From: Streblospio benedicti
Taxonomy: Eukaryota; Annelida; Polychaeta; Spionida; Spionidae
Reading direction: 5' to 3'
NCBI GenBank assembly: GCA_019095985.1
Contig: CM032660.1
Span: 44,677,427-44,741,426, forward strand
Length of the DNA: 64,000 nucleotides
The notes under the pieces were generated by a model, which searched no databases, had not been told where the DNA came from, and saw nothing but the letters and a program-made list of their open reading frames with translations. Positions 25,105 through 37,673 of the stretch are shown in pieces (positions within the stretch are counted from its first letter, which is position 1; each line of letters starts with the position of its first letter). Both the position numbers and the translations under genes were made by a program.

Positions 25105-25205
25105 GCTCAGCCGCATGGTATTTAGCGGGTTGGCTGAGTTGATAACGACCGTTATCTCAGTTGCTTGTAATGGCCGGTTTCGAATCTACAAGCACATGTT
25201 GCACT
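25105..25205 (+). mobile_element. tRNA-derived SINE head
   Basis: An A-box-like TTGGCTGAGTTG is followed at tRNA spacing by the B box GGCCGGTTTCGAATCTAC. The 3' side is not tRNA-like, so this is a SINE or tRNA relic. Confidence 0.5.
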
Positions 25206-26828
25206 GTATCATGGCATCTCGCCATAACAAATGTGTAGTGTTTACATTCCATATTGATCCGAAATATTGGCGCATTCCAATAGAATGTCAATACTTTATC
25301 AACAACATGTTGCATCAATCATCATCATCGGTCTACGCGAATTCAGTGTTACAAAGTTCTACTTTTAATTTGAATAAGCCAGAAACAGATGAGGATGCAC
25401 AATCATCATCTCGGACACACGCACGTGCCACGTGCCCGTTAATTAAAGTGTCTATTTCAGCTGGAACTACTTTACTGCGGCACTGTGGTAGAATAACGTC
25501 GTAAGCCAAATCAGTAGCTGTTATGTTACCTGGCCTGTGACAAGGGCGTACGTGTTAGCAAGGTTCTACTGTAGTTTTGTAAATACAGTAGAATCTCCAA
25601 GTGAGACTACCTCTCTATTGAGACCAACTCTGTAGTAAGACCACTTGTCACGGTCCCAACCCTCCTCAAGTTATAACACTGCAATATTAAACCTCTATAA
25701 AGAGACCACTTCTCTTTTGAGACCACCTAATACTGGTCCCAAAGGTGATCCTAACAGGATGGTTCTACGGTATCCAACACATTAGCGACCATTACGTTTT
25801 CATCATCATTAGGCATAAAGCAATTTGTTGCCAACGAGTCACTGGGATAAATGAACATTCGTTATGGAACGCGGGCTAGTGGTCTCTAAGTGAGAACCTA
25901 CCGGCTTTGTTCACATGCAGTATTTAATAACAGCTCCAAGTTTTCAGAATAAGAGGGTCCGCACAACCCCTGGAGTGCGGGTATATGGAAGCGGGATGTT
26001 GAGGGGAAAGGCTGAAATTTTGTCGAATGTGGGGAAAAGTGTGGGGGGAAAGGTGTGGAAAATAAGACCATAATTATTAAAGAGGAATGTGAGATTTGGG
26101 GACCGCTTATAAACCCGTGGATCTCATGGGATTTTGTTCGCAAGAATGCTTGCAGATATGTTAAAAAAACTGAGCCCCACCCCTAGATCTACCTATAAAT
26201 ACTCCTATGTGTATGATGATCATACTCTAGTGACTTCATCGATGGTATGATGGACATCTATGTTTGTTGGCATCATCTAGTACAATGCCATGGTTAACGA
26301 GAATAAATCGAAGTTATTATAAACCCAACTATCATAAACCCAAAGAAAAAGGCGGCACAGTCCATAGGTTGTTTTTGTTCCACCACATATTGTAAAACAA
26401 ACACATGCCCCCTTACTAAGAAAACCTGTGAACCTGATGACCTCGCTCTTCAAAGGAATGACCCTCATTACCAAAACGCATGCAGCCGACAGGCTAACAG
26501 TCTCTGTTAATGTGTGTGGAGAATAGACATGTTTGAATAATAGCGGTAATAACCTTGTCATTTGCCAACTTCCTCTCTTGTTCTTTTGTCTCTTAATGAT
26601 GTATTATCTCTACAAAAACAAACTTTAAAACAAAGGTTTATAACCATTCCATTATCTTGACTTTACGAGTCAAAAGTCAAAGTAAAATTTTTTTTTACTA
26701 TACTGACATAGTAGATCTACAGTAATTAAAATTATTTACAAACATGTACAGATCTACCCAATCTTGACTTTACGTATACGCTCTCTGGTAACTTGGTAAC
26801 TAGTGCATCGTGCCTTTTCATATTACGT

Positions 26829-26997
26829 CATAGGCAGATAGATTCAGGGGGCACAACTGCGCCCCCCCCCCCTTTTTTTTCCGACCAAAATACTTCATTT
26901 TCTGAGGGTTTTTCTTTAAATCACTTAAGTGCGCCTCCACCCCCTTTTCCTTAAGTGCGCCCCCCCCATTTTTTCCAAAAACCTGGATCTGCCATTG
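26829..26997. mobile_element. Palindromic MITE-like element, 169 bp, 5-bp target duplication
   Basis: Starts CATAGGCAGAT and ends ATCTGCCATTG, and is flanked by TACGT on both sides. Same family as 2082-2244: same ends, same C/G homopolymer core, same 5-bp target duplication length. Confidence 0.6.
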
Positions 26998-29900
26998 TAC
27001 GTGAATGTTGCAATAAAATAGAGCTAACTTTAAGGTTGGTCAGCAACCCTCATATTGCAGCATGCTTCAGTCCATCGCCCCATTATTAAATGGAACTATT
27101 GATTGAACTAGTTTGTTTATAACTTTTCCATTTGAATTGACTAAACCATACTGCAGAAGTCCACTAGTCAGTAATAACGCCACCATGCTGTGTACAACTT
27201 TCTTCTTCACTCGAGATTATAAACCACACAGTTTTACCAAGTAGACTTGAGACCTAGATAACACGAGAGATTGTACAAGAGAGAGCTTGGCAGGAATCTG
27301 AGCCATTGATAGAAACGTGAGATGGTGGCAGAATGTGGCTGAGATCATGATTGGAATTCGATTCTTTATCTGTTCATACACTGTACACTTGCCCCTAGAA
27401 TTTGAAATATAGTCACCACAATCACATAAGCACCCCAGTTCAATAGCAAGGTCACAGTCGTCCTCATTTATTTTGGGCGTATTCAAATCACAAGTTATTG
27501 TAACACCGAATATATGCAATGTGTAAAAGAGATTCCCTTAGACCGACAATGGGTCACAATCAACATCCATGAAGCCACTGTTGTGTGCAGCTAATCAAAT
27601 CAGCCTAATCTGCATATTTGTGTTTGAAAAGTAAGGAACGCTTGTGTTATCAAAACATCCTCATTGTGTTGGCAGATATCGATGGTTTTAATTGGTAAGC
27701 GCACATCAACACTGTGATCAGACTATCCTAACCTTTGTTTGGGTGTCTATGTTGGACTAAGTCTCATAGATATTAACAAGAGAGGCAAACTTTTAGAATT
27801 CATACATGCGGATACAGAAGGTCCGTAGAGACTGTGTCAATAATCATGTAGACTGGATGGACAGAAAAAAATAGGCCAAGACGAAGACGACGTCTGGAGC
27901 CCCGCCAAGTGTCCGCCGCAGTAATCCGTCTGTGCGTCAGTCGAGAGTTGAGGCTCTAAACGTGAGAGGCAGTTATTGTGCCGCTGTTTGAGACTATAAA
28001 CATTTTGTGCTGTGTTATTGTGTTGTTTTCTTGGATCATTCAGCTGATGGGGGATAATAATGTGTTGTGAGATTCATGAACAGTAACTGTTGTGCCTGGA
28101 TGTTGGATTATTTGTGGAATTGTGGATGGGATAGGATTGGATATTTTTAATCGTATAATTCTAACTGCATGCATATTTGGCATATTAACTTACAGTCACT
28201 GAAAATGTATACAATACAACAGACCTGCTAATCTCTTGCACTAATGGTGGGAAAGCAGGGATAACTAAAGCAAATAGCCTTTCCCTTGAGATTACCTAGT
28301 ATTGTAAACTACTCCGAATGATAATTCGAATTTTCTGATAACTCGATATTTTTTAGATAATTTGTTTCAGGTTTTTGTTACACTGTGATTTCAAAAATTG
28401 AAATAATAAATTCTAGCTGTCACATTAACAATTATTGGAAAATACCCCACTAAAACTGAGAATACAGAGGAATGTGTTCGTTGTATTGACCATCAAAGTG
28501 GACTTTTGTTGCCGTGTTGTGTGGGGATTTTGCACAATACAACTGTGAATCTCACTGGATTATCCGTCTGGATTTGGACCCAGTTTGTGTGTGATTAATG
28601 TTCTTGCAAAATTGAGGCAGTAAAACCTTGAAGCAGTGTACAATATCTGATTTCAAAGCTTTAACTTAGTAGTGACTAAGATTACGATATAACAAAGTGT
28701 ACGTACCAATAGCCGATCCAGGTATTTGTGAAGGGGGTCATTCAAGGGATCTCATCTTACAGTGGCAGGTCCAGGATTTCGGCTCTATTATTTGTAACTG
28801 TCTGACCCTTGTTTGCAAAATCTCAACTGATGCAGCATCAATATTCTGGCCTGTCTGACCCTAGTTTATAATACCACATCTGACCCGGCTTCCATATTTG
28901 GGTCTGTGTGACTCGAGCTTACAATTTCACAACTGATTCAGCTTCAACAGTAGGGACTGTCTGGCCCCAGCTTAGTGCAGCTGCTGTTACCTCAGTTCAT
29001 GCTCTCACATTTTAGTTGGAAATTGACTATTTCATCAAGCACTCAAATCAATTGGCCATTATGCTGCGACTGTATGAAAGTCTGTGCAGCTGCTGCTGTA
29101 ACCTGATGAGGTTTATTGTGTTTTAGTCCATCGCATACACCTCACATAAAACTTATTGGGCACTGCAACCTGCATGCTTATCACAGGGTATTCATCTAGA
29201 AAATGCCTGCTGCTCTGTAAATCAATGCATTTTACAATACAATATAGCGTATATTCCAACAAGTGTTCGTGTGCGCCGGTGACCCTCCTCAAAGGAATGA
29301 TGCTTCAAATGTGATTTAACGTGACTAGAGTGTCTTGGACTGCCTTATGGAAGGAGTAAGTTTGATCCACAATTTAGGATATCTTAAATCGTATTTTATC
29401 GTCTGTTTCCATATGTGTGTATCAGCCCCCTTACACCATCGTATGCACTGGTGTTCTTGAACTCAGCTCCTAAGGGGGGGGGGGTATACATGCTGGCACC
29501 CCAGTCTACTATGGGGTCATCTATCAATGCCAGTCAAAAAGATTTTTCCAATCCATGGGGACCACACATATTGGCAAAACATATCTCATGCATTTGATAC
29601 ATTGTTCCATATTGTGTTTCCCAGTCGGACAATTAGTAATAGAGGCCTCGGCGGGGGTTTTTTGCTATCCGATTGTTCTCCAACTTTATTCCCATGCAAT
29701 TAGATATCTGAAAATGGGCCACATGTTCTCTATACCAAACATGTGAGTACAGGAGAACACCTCTATTTAGACAACTCATGCAAATGCATCAATTTTAAGT
29801 CTTCTGTGTTTGTGGCCACAAGACAGGCTCTTATTAGAGGGGTGTTCTTTATAGATGTTCTCTCAATTGGGGTTTTTATTTTAGTGATGGTACACACCCT

Positions 29901-30504
29901 CATATTGATTTTTGCCTTTGGAACTGCCTAGGAACACACATATACCCAAAAAAGAATCTGTGGTAGTACATTTGACCACCCAGGCAGCTATCTATCTCAA
30001 AAACAGAATATACCGTACGGTTATTATATGGCGTTACACGGTGTTTTACCTATATAGCTGTAGAAATGCCATCCCACTGGTTCAGTAGGCATTATAAAGT
30101 GATTTGCATGTGACTTATAGCAATTAGAATCCTATAAACTGGTATAGTTTAACATATACATTACATAGATATCAACCATGTGGAAATAAGGGTGGGAAGA
30201 ACGATAATTATATGACTGCAAATTAATAGGGATGCCTTTATTATTGCTTTTTATGGTCATGTTTATTTTCATGCCTTTTAAGCGTGCGATGTTGCATAAC
30301 AACACAGTGCGTACATACCGGTATTTGAAAGTGCACCTATTTGTAACATTGGAAACATTGTCAAAATTGTGAACTATTTCACCAGGATATGACCCTTCTG
30401 GTCAACAGCTAGAGACGGCACGTGACAATGATAGAATTCAAGTTGATAATAAACTTGCAAGAATGGGGAGCAATATTGAACACATTTGTTAAATTCACAA
30501 GTCG

Positions 30505-30662
30505 AGCAGCAGCAGTTCTACTCATGATTATTATCGTCTGGTCTTTGATTCTGGTGTAAAAAGAAGGGTGCTTGAGCACCAAAAACGTTGATAAAATAGA
30601 TAGTTTCTTCAAATTTTCACTTTGATTTGTACAGCAGAATCAAAGACCAGACAACAACAATA
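30505..30662. mobile_element. Fold-back repeat element, copy B
   Basis: Arms CGTCTGGTCTTTGATTCTG and CAGAATCAAAGACCAGAC are inverted copies around a loop that contains GGGTGCTTGAGCACC. The left flank (GCAGCAGTTCTACTCATGAT) matches copy A at 9028-9232, while the arms themselves differ between the copies. Confidence 0.5.
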
Positions 30663-33021
30663 TTGAACACGGTGTTTAACATAACACCGTGTGAGCCCTC
30701 GAGAGAGCCCCATAGAACTGCAGACACTACCCCTGGTGGTGGAAATTGATAGATGTTTCCCACCGGAGAAATAAGAGATCTAGAATCGTCTGGTTTAGTT
30801 CACACCAGTGGAATATTCACGGCTGTTTTGGGCTGGTTTGTAGAAAGTTGAAAATAAAATCTCGCTTCTCTATATTCTGCCGGTTTTATCATTGTCTATA
30901 TTGTAAAATATTTTAGTACAAGATCTAACAGTTTAACGTTCCGACAGCCAGTGCCATTTATAATCATTAGATCACCAAACACAAATACTTTGCAGATTGA
31001 CTTTTATTGAAGTTGAAAAAAATATGCATTATTACAGACACAAAGTTGCTGCCACAAACAGGATATACATTACCAATGAATTTAAACAAGTGGCAATGTT
31101 ATTTATTTACTGTGAAGTATGGACGGTGATGACTTTTATCACAATCTACATGCAGTATCATGAGCACGCTGCATATTAAAGCGCAGGTACTCAACGATCG
31201 TCTGTTGTGAGGCTACCAACCTAACATAACTCTATCAAAATTATTACCCTGCATTATTAGTGTGTACACTGGAAATGGTTGTCAAGGAATACCAGAAGTT
31301 CTGTGAAAGTAATGATATGTTCATGATCTGGTGAAATATATAAAAGGATATCTCTAGACTAAGCTGTCCTAAAAGCACTATGGCTAGACATTTATGCATT
31401 TACGGTGTATTTGATTCACACACAATTAATTATTCAATGACAGTGGACTCTTCCGTGCGAACACCTCCTTTTTAATGACACCTGTCCTAACATTTGTCAC
31501 TTCTCCCAAAGGTACCCACGGTCCACGTAAGAAGGTTCCACTGCACTACGTCGTTGTCCTGTATATTTCTGCTGTCTGTAGTGATTGTAACAGTCGAACA
31601 AGCACACTATCTTTGTATGATAACAGCAGCATATACAGACACACCTCTCTATCAAGACTACATCTTTAAAGAGACACTCTCTATGATAGGACCGACGTTG
31701 TTCGCAGAACTTTACAAGCCGCCATAAACAGACTGTATTGCAAACATCAATAAACAGACCACCTCTCCATTGAGGCCACATGGGCCAGTTCCAACGTGGC
31801 ATTAATAGAGAGGTTCAACTGTATGTGATAGCAGGCTATGGGTATACCTGTGTATTGGGGGACTATGATGTTTATGATGTTTTTGTTTGGTGAACGTTCA
31901 TTTTGTTCCTGATGACACAAGGCAAATTGAATGGACAGTTATTGGTTTTCCTAAGGATACCATATTTAAGCATATTATTCTTTTTACACTGACAGAAATA
32001 GTATTTTACCAGTCCAACGTTCCCCAGGGAGTTGAGAACGAACATGAGTGTGCCACAACTGATCTAGTGTAAATGACTGAGCATGAATGAATGTTAGACT
32101 TAGAACCTATACATTTACATTTACAGCTTTATTACAAAATTATAGGTTTACGGATATCATTGAAGTGGAACTTTTTTGTGACCATGGTCATAAATTTGCA
32201 ACTAGTATCACTGTGTTCCTATGAGGAATATATCTAACCATGGAATGACTTGAGTACCTGTGGACTATCACATTATTAGGAGACAAGAAAGCCATGCTGG
32301 AAATACGGTACCGTTGGAATGGTAACTAGCCAGTTTATGTCTCTTATACAGTGCAACCTATCGATTAAGACCACCTGTCATCAAACGGTCTCAATAGAGA
32401 CATGGTCTTTTAGGGAGGTTGGGGTGGTGTCTTTATGAAGGTAAAGGTACAACTTTAAATAATCGTATTAGTGAATAAAGAAGTTGCCCACAATTTCTAG
32501 TTAAACTATGATATCAGGCCCCCTTTATATCATAATCATGATCCAAGTATTTTCTTGGATCATGGCTATAAACTACCACATAGATATTATTATTTTGAGT
32601 TCTTGTAATCAACTTTAACGTAAAGTAGTATATGAAGAGGAATTTTGTATATCTTGACACGGTGTTGACAGCTCTCATGTAACAGCATAGAGGGTGCCGG
32701 TTTGAACCCGTAAACCCCCGTAAGATCCGGTACTGAAGTATACTATCGAGGTCTTCCAGTACACTACTATTCACTGTTATTGGGACCATCGTCTGCATCA
32801 GACCTGCCCATTCTGCAGCCTCTGACTCATGTGTTACGTCTGTCTGTCTGCATAATAAATGGATCCATAATAGTGTGGCTGCTCTCTTCAGTGACTAAGT
32901 CTTGTGTATTGGTGGCTTGCTTTCATATGTGTTATTTGCTCAATCAGTTGTGTTCAAAACATATTATAAGGAATAGCAATATTCAAAGCAATATTCAATA
33001 AATAGAAAAGAAAAACAAATG

Positions 33022-33119
33022 TAAAATTTGCACCGCATTTTATTGCAGAGAAAAATTAAAAAGAAACATGATGAAATTTGCATTATATTTTATTACAGAG
33101 AAAAATTAAAAAGAAACGA
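33022..33119 (+). repeat. Tandem pair, 50-bp period
   Basis: AAATTTGCA at 33023 and again at 33073, each followed by a TTTTATT(G/A)CAGAGAAAA block and AATTAAAAAGAAAC. Confidence 0.7.
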
Positions 33120-33770
33120 CATTTTACATGGATCAGCTTGCAATTCTATATATAGAAACGTGAATGTCAATTTGAAAGTGCTCTTCATACGTAACTAGGG
33201 TCCATTGTTATATTTGCTTATCGTGGGTTTACGGCTGTATCTTTTACATTTGCTATAAGGTAATAGGAGACACAGTTTCAAAAGATACACAGATGTTCTT
33301 TTCTTGAAAGAGTAAGATCTTGATGCATGGACTGAACGACAACCTATATAAAATGATATTTGAAAAAAATAGATAATGTACTCGGAGTCTTTTACAGTAT
33401 ACTGCATCAACACCATTACATGTACACGTGGATTACATTAAAATCAAATAACACACAGTACACACAAACATATCATATTATGGTACTATTCATTATATGT
33501 AATGCAACTATTTTAAACTAGGCATTGTAACTCTGATACTATATTGCAACATAATAACATTTACATGTGCTTTATATTACAAACAAATGGACGAATATGA
33601 CTAAAACACACACAACTTTGCATTAACGTTACCATGTAATGTGGAATTTGAAACTAATGCTATACTTTCTGTAATTTACTACATCATTATAACATTTACA
33701 TATGCATTACATCGAAATACAATGATACAAACCCTCGATACATGATATTGTATATCTACATCACTTTTTA

Positions 33771-34106
33771 AAGCCTATTACTTCCCATGCATGTCAGGCG
33801 ATGGCGTTGTGCTATTGAGTTCAGTGTTGCTGTTTCAACAGTATTGATTTGTTGCCATTTACAAATTGGCTGCCGACCCAGTCAGATATTTACCTTCTGT
33901 TTTATCACGTGACCAGCACCAGGACAGTCAACCCTCCAAACAAGAACGCGTCTATAAAGAAACCACCTTTCTCATAAGATTATTTTTACTGTCCTAAACC
34001 TGCATATAGAGACCAAAGCCAACCTCCAAAATGAGATCATCTCTCTAGAGTGTAGTTAATGCCAGGCTCTGGTGGTCCTAGTAGAGACGTTCTACATTAC
34101 ATGATT
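33771..34106 (+). repeat. Direct repeat, mate at 39347-39673
   Basis: About 150 bases from AAAGCCTATTACTTCCCATG onward are over 90% identical to 39347 onward. The homology then continues, more weakly, through an AGACCACCTC-type element. The pair brackets the kinase gene. A further related block may link 32815-32960, 34540-34680 and 38550-38700. Confidence 0.65.
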
Positions 34107-34928
34107 ATTATGATCACCTCAGGAAGGTGATCAGGAACCAGCACTGTGCTGTTACATACCCTGCTGGTAGATCCCGGTTTTTCAAAAAAAAAGATGGTTG
34201 GTGCACTACTGAAAGATTCTGTGGAATTTGCATGCCATAAGTTGTGTTTGGCGGCGAAAATCTATATCAAAGACTTCTTAGTTGAGGCGACAAGTGAGGT
34301 GCCGCTCTTGTGCATCACGTATCGGTTGGTAATGCTTATACTACTTGTTTTAATAATAAACAAAGCATCTATGTCAGTATATGAAGGCAACCCAGGGTTT
34401 TTGTATGCACAATTGTTAGCCGATATGTCGAGTAACCAAAGTTGGGGATGGCCTTTGTGTGCACCCCCTGGATCTGACTATGAAACTGTCATGGAGGGAG
34501 AGCGTGTGAATTAATGCTTCTCTTTATCAAACATGCCTATTCTGCAGCTTCTCTCTCATGTGTTTTGACTTCAGCCCGTTTCCATAATAAATGATTGCTC
34601 TTTTTTATACGACTAACCCATCTGCATTGGTACATTTGTGATGTGTATTATTTGCTATGATATTTATGAGAAGTAACAATGTTTAAGGCGATACATAAGC
34701 ATGATTGAGTAGAAAAGCTTTTATTTTAATACAGAGAAAATCTAAAATAAATATAAGCATTTTTATCAAAATATTGTTTAAGCTTGAATTCGATTTGGAC
34801 AAGTGAATATCATATTATTATATTAATGCTAGTAAGCTCCCTTTCACAAGTCTGGTGTATTATTCAAGTTGTATTTTCAACTACTTGACCAATTATATTC
34901 ATCACCATAATTTATTTTATGATTCACA

Positions 34929-37063
34929 TTAGAACATTTCATATACATTCAGCCATTTCACATCATTTCTTTCTCCTACTCCAAGAAGAGGATTCGTCGA
35001 CCTGTTGCCCTCTGCAAGCAATAGTCTCTTGCCTGCCGCACCAATACCCACGATTGTATTACAGATCTTTAATAACTCAAGCCACACATTCGTTCCCATT
35101 AGATTTCTGTTCATCAACAGAGTACCTGCCCAGTTATAGACCAACAGTGTGTACTCTGTCGCTACAACGATTACGTCACCCACCGCCGCCACCGCGTTAC
35201 GCTCCAGTGGGTTTTCCTCCAGCTGGACACGCTTGGCATCCTGGCGGTTGAGAAAGTAGATGATGTCCAAAGTGCGGGCCATAGCGTCTATGACAGCAAT
35301 AAATCCGTTGGCGTGTTTACACACAGACACTTTGGTAGAGTGGACTGATATAGGCAGGGTGGTGACAAGTTCATGGCTGCTCATCGCATGGGGTGAATCG
35401 GTACTTAGTTTGACACTGTACAAGTTTACATTATATTGTCCGTCTTCAGCTGCTTTCTTGCAATATACAGCTATATTTCCAACGCTACCACACAATACAC
35501 CAAAGTTTCCTCTATGCCGCCCGAGTTCTTTGGTGTCTCCTGAGAAGACATACGTGGTGTCATCATCACGATGCCTCGTTATCAGCATTTTACCATCCAG
35601 CATACATTTCTCACTCTCAGCTCTCACAACAGAAGGCCTTTTTCTCTGCCAAACTTGACACAATTTAGAAGTATATTTTCTTTGTGTCCCCCATTGACTA
35701 TATTGATCATTGCTCTCCAAAATCACACAACCATCGCCAAATCCAAGAAACTTATTGCCCTCAACTCTTGTCCATGCTACTTCCCTAGGGGATGGCACAG
35801 ACGTTCCAATAGACAACGTTTGCACGAGGGACTTGAGTGTATTGTCTCTGTTTTCTAGCTCCTTTGTCAACTTAGCTATATGTCGACTCATCCTTTCCAG
35901 TTCTTTATCTCTATTGGGAATAACAGAGTCTTGCTTCAGATTTAATTCTTTATTCTGTAGGTTTACTGTGCTAAAACATGTATCAGCCTTTTCATTGAAA
36001 CACAAAGAAAGAATGTCTCTGACAAGGGTAATGCTTGGTCTGTCTTTGGGATGATATCTAGTCATATGAACTAAAAGAGTAGCTAGTAGACCGTCCTCTG
36101 GTTGGATCTTGAATGGGGCCCAATCTTCATCATGATTGAACATCCAGCTATGACCAATTGGTTCCTTTCCATCGACAGGGTCCTCTAAACCTTTGTATGC
36201 CATTCTGTGGAGGATGGTCCATATAATAAGCCCAAGAGCAAACACATCTACAGAAATATCATACTGTATTTCTTTCGTTTTGTCAAAGAATTCTGGTGCA
36301 AAGTACAGTGGAGTGCCGCAGTAAGTGGATCGAAGGGTATCCTTGGACACCATGGCTGCTACACCAAAGTCACATATCTGGAACAAAGGTTGAATTATGG
36401 TGAAAAGGTTTTACTAAATTGTGCTGCTGGATGTAGACAATATGATAGTAGTGAAAATCAATTAGTTTAAGAACTAAGCCACTGACGATAGTCAACCTTA
36501 CAGTAGAGACTACCAGTCCATGAACTTAGTTGAATATTACGAACGACCAATATCATTCTATGGCATAATTATTACACATTTAGCTTGCTTATACATCATT
36601 TCGATTCACAAACCTTGATGCGTGGCTGACCATCAATTATTGTGACCAAGAGGTTCTCTGGCTTGATGTCGCGATGCATAATCCCTTGTGGTTTGAGCGT
36701 ATGTAGATGACACACAGCAGCCACACAATCCTGGATGATGACCGCTGCCTGGCGGTCAGTGACCGTATGCGTTGTCAAGTACTCGTGGACATTGCCCGCT
36801 GTGCAATACTCCATGATTAGCCAGAGGACATCATCTTTCTTCTCCCAATGGAGCAGATTGACTACGTTAGGATGTCCTGAGGCTGCCTTTATTGCAGCAA
36901 GCTCACCTTCAACAAACTTCTCTCCTGCACGCTTGGTCAAGACCTTCTTGGCGGCCACAACATCCTGGGTAACACGGTGACGGCCTTTAAACACATCGCC
37001 AATGTTTCCTCGTCCGAGGCTGGATTCCAAGTCGATTTCATAGTCACCGATTCGAATGGTCAT
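34929..37063 (-). CDS. STK35/PDIK1L-like serine/threonine kinase with beta-rich C-terminal half
   Basis: Two coding exons: 37063-36614 (150 codons) and 36377-34929, joined in phase 0 (RIK|ICDFG), giving 632 aa. The kinase domain spans about residues 7-285: glycine loop GRGNIGDV (17-24), VAAKK with the ATP-binding Lys at about 39, HRDIKPEN (130-137), DFG (153-155), GTPLYFAPEFF activation segment, then DVFALGLIIW. All catalytic residues are present, so it should be active. A coiled-coil stretch (ELERMSRHIAKLTKELENR) links to about 300 residues of short beta-strand-like repeats with Gly turns, likely a propeller or similar beta domain, which vertebrate PDIK1L and STK35 lack. An acceptor at 37084-37082 and a donor at 37188 imply a 5'UTR intron, with a leader exon ending at 37189. 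A minus-strand AATAAA at 34916-34911 follows the stop closely. Substrate is unknown. Confidence 0.85.
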
Positions 37064-37188
37064 TTTGAGAAGATTTTATGTCTGAAAAATTGTAAATATC
37101 AATGTGTTACCAAATAGGACACGTCGTTTCCCTGTGTAGAAAGTTGTAAACAAGTTAATGTTACATACAGCCAAGGTTGTGTACTTAC

Positions 37189-37334
37189 CGTCTGGATCCG
37201 ACCCGGACCTGTAACCAAAACAGCAGCCGGTACTTGTAACAACAATGGATTGTTGATCAGAAAGTTTATGTTACTAATTCCTGCAATATATTGCCTGTAT
37301 ATTTTCAGCATGTTGTCTGTATATCATATATGCT
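37189..37334 (-). other. Likely 5'UTR leader exon of the kinase gene
   Basis: The minus strand shows a consensus donor (CAGACG|GTAAGTAC) at 37188-37181 paired with the acceptor TTTTTCAG just before the coding exon. The upstream end of the exon is not defined by the sequence. Confidence 0.5.
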
Positions 37335-37573
37335 AGTGAAAAGTAATTATATGGATTTTAAGGCACGCAAGTAGCAACTATGGCGTAAAATTGACGAACA
37401 CTGTTTCTTTAGAGCTTTAAAGTTACTTTGATAAAAGTCCACTGGCCATTATCTGTCTCCAACATGTACAACAATGATCGCCAGTTACTCAGAAAATCTC
37501 ATACTACAATCATGATAAACCCGACTTTTCAGACGTGGGATGCTTTTATACGACAATTAAGCAGAACACAATG

Positions 37574-37673
37574 NNNNNNNNNNNNNNNNNNNNNNNNNNN
37601 NNNNNNNNNNNNNNNNNNNNNNNNNNNNNNNNNNNNNNNNNNNNNNNNNNNNNNNNNNNNNNNNNNNNNNNNN
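37574..37673. other. Assembly gap, 100 N
   Basis: Exactly 100 N, a scaffold join of unknown true length, upstream of the kinase gene promoter region. Confidence 0.98.

Larger units (their letters stand above)
24420..34900. other. Long repeat-bearing spacer
   Basis: No convincing protein-coding gene. It holds a SINE head (25105-25205), several AGACCACCTC-type palindromic repeats, the second CATAGGCAGATC element (26829-26997), a fold-back element (30505-30662), a small perfect palindrome (32536-32568), a 50-bp tandem pair (33022-33119) and one arm of a direct repeat (33771-34106). ORFs at 25013-25504 (+) and 27217-27519 (-) were examined and not accepted. Confidence 0.45.

Noticed and set aside
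6601-25205. tRNA genes at 6.7, 9.7 and 25.1 kb
   Set aside because: Pol III boxes are present but the acceptor and anticodon stems do not close; they fit SINE heads.
25013-25504. 163-codon plus-strand ORF
   Set aside because: Contains the SINE head, has mixed composition and no motif, splice support or poly(A) context.
27217-27519. 100-codon minus-strand Cys-containing ORF
   Set aside because: No signal peptide, no recognisable Cys pattern and no flanking exon; kept as a low-grade possibility only.
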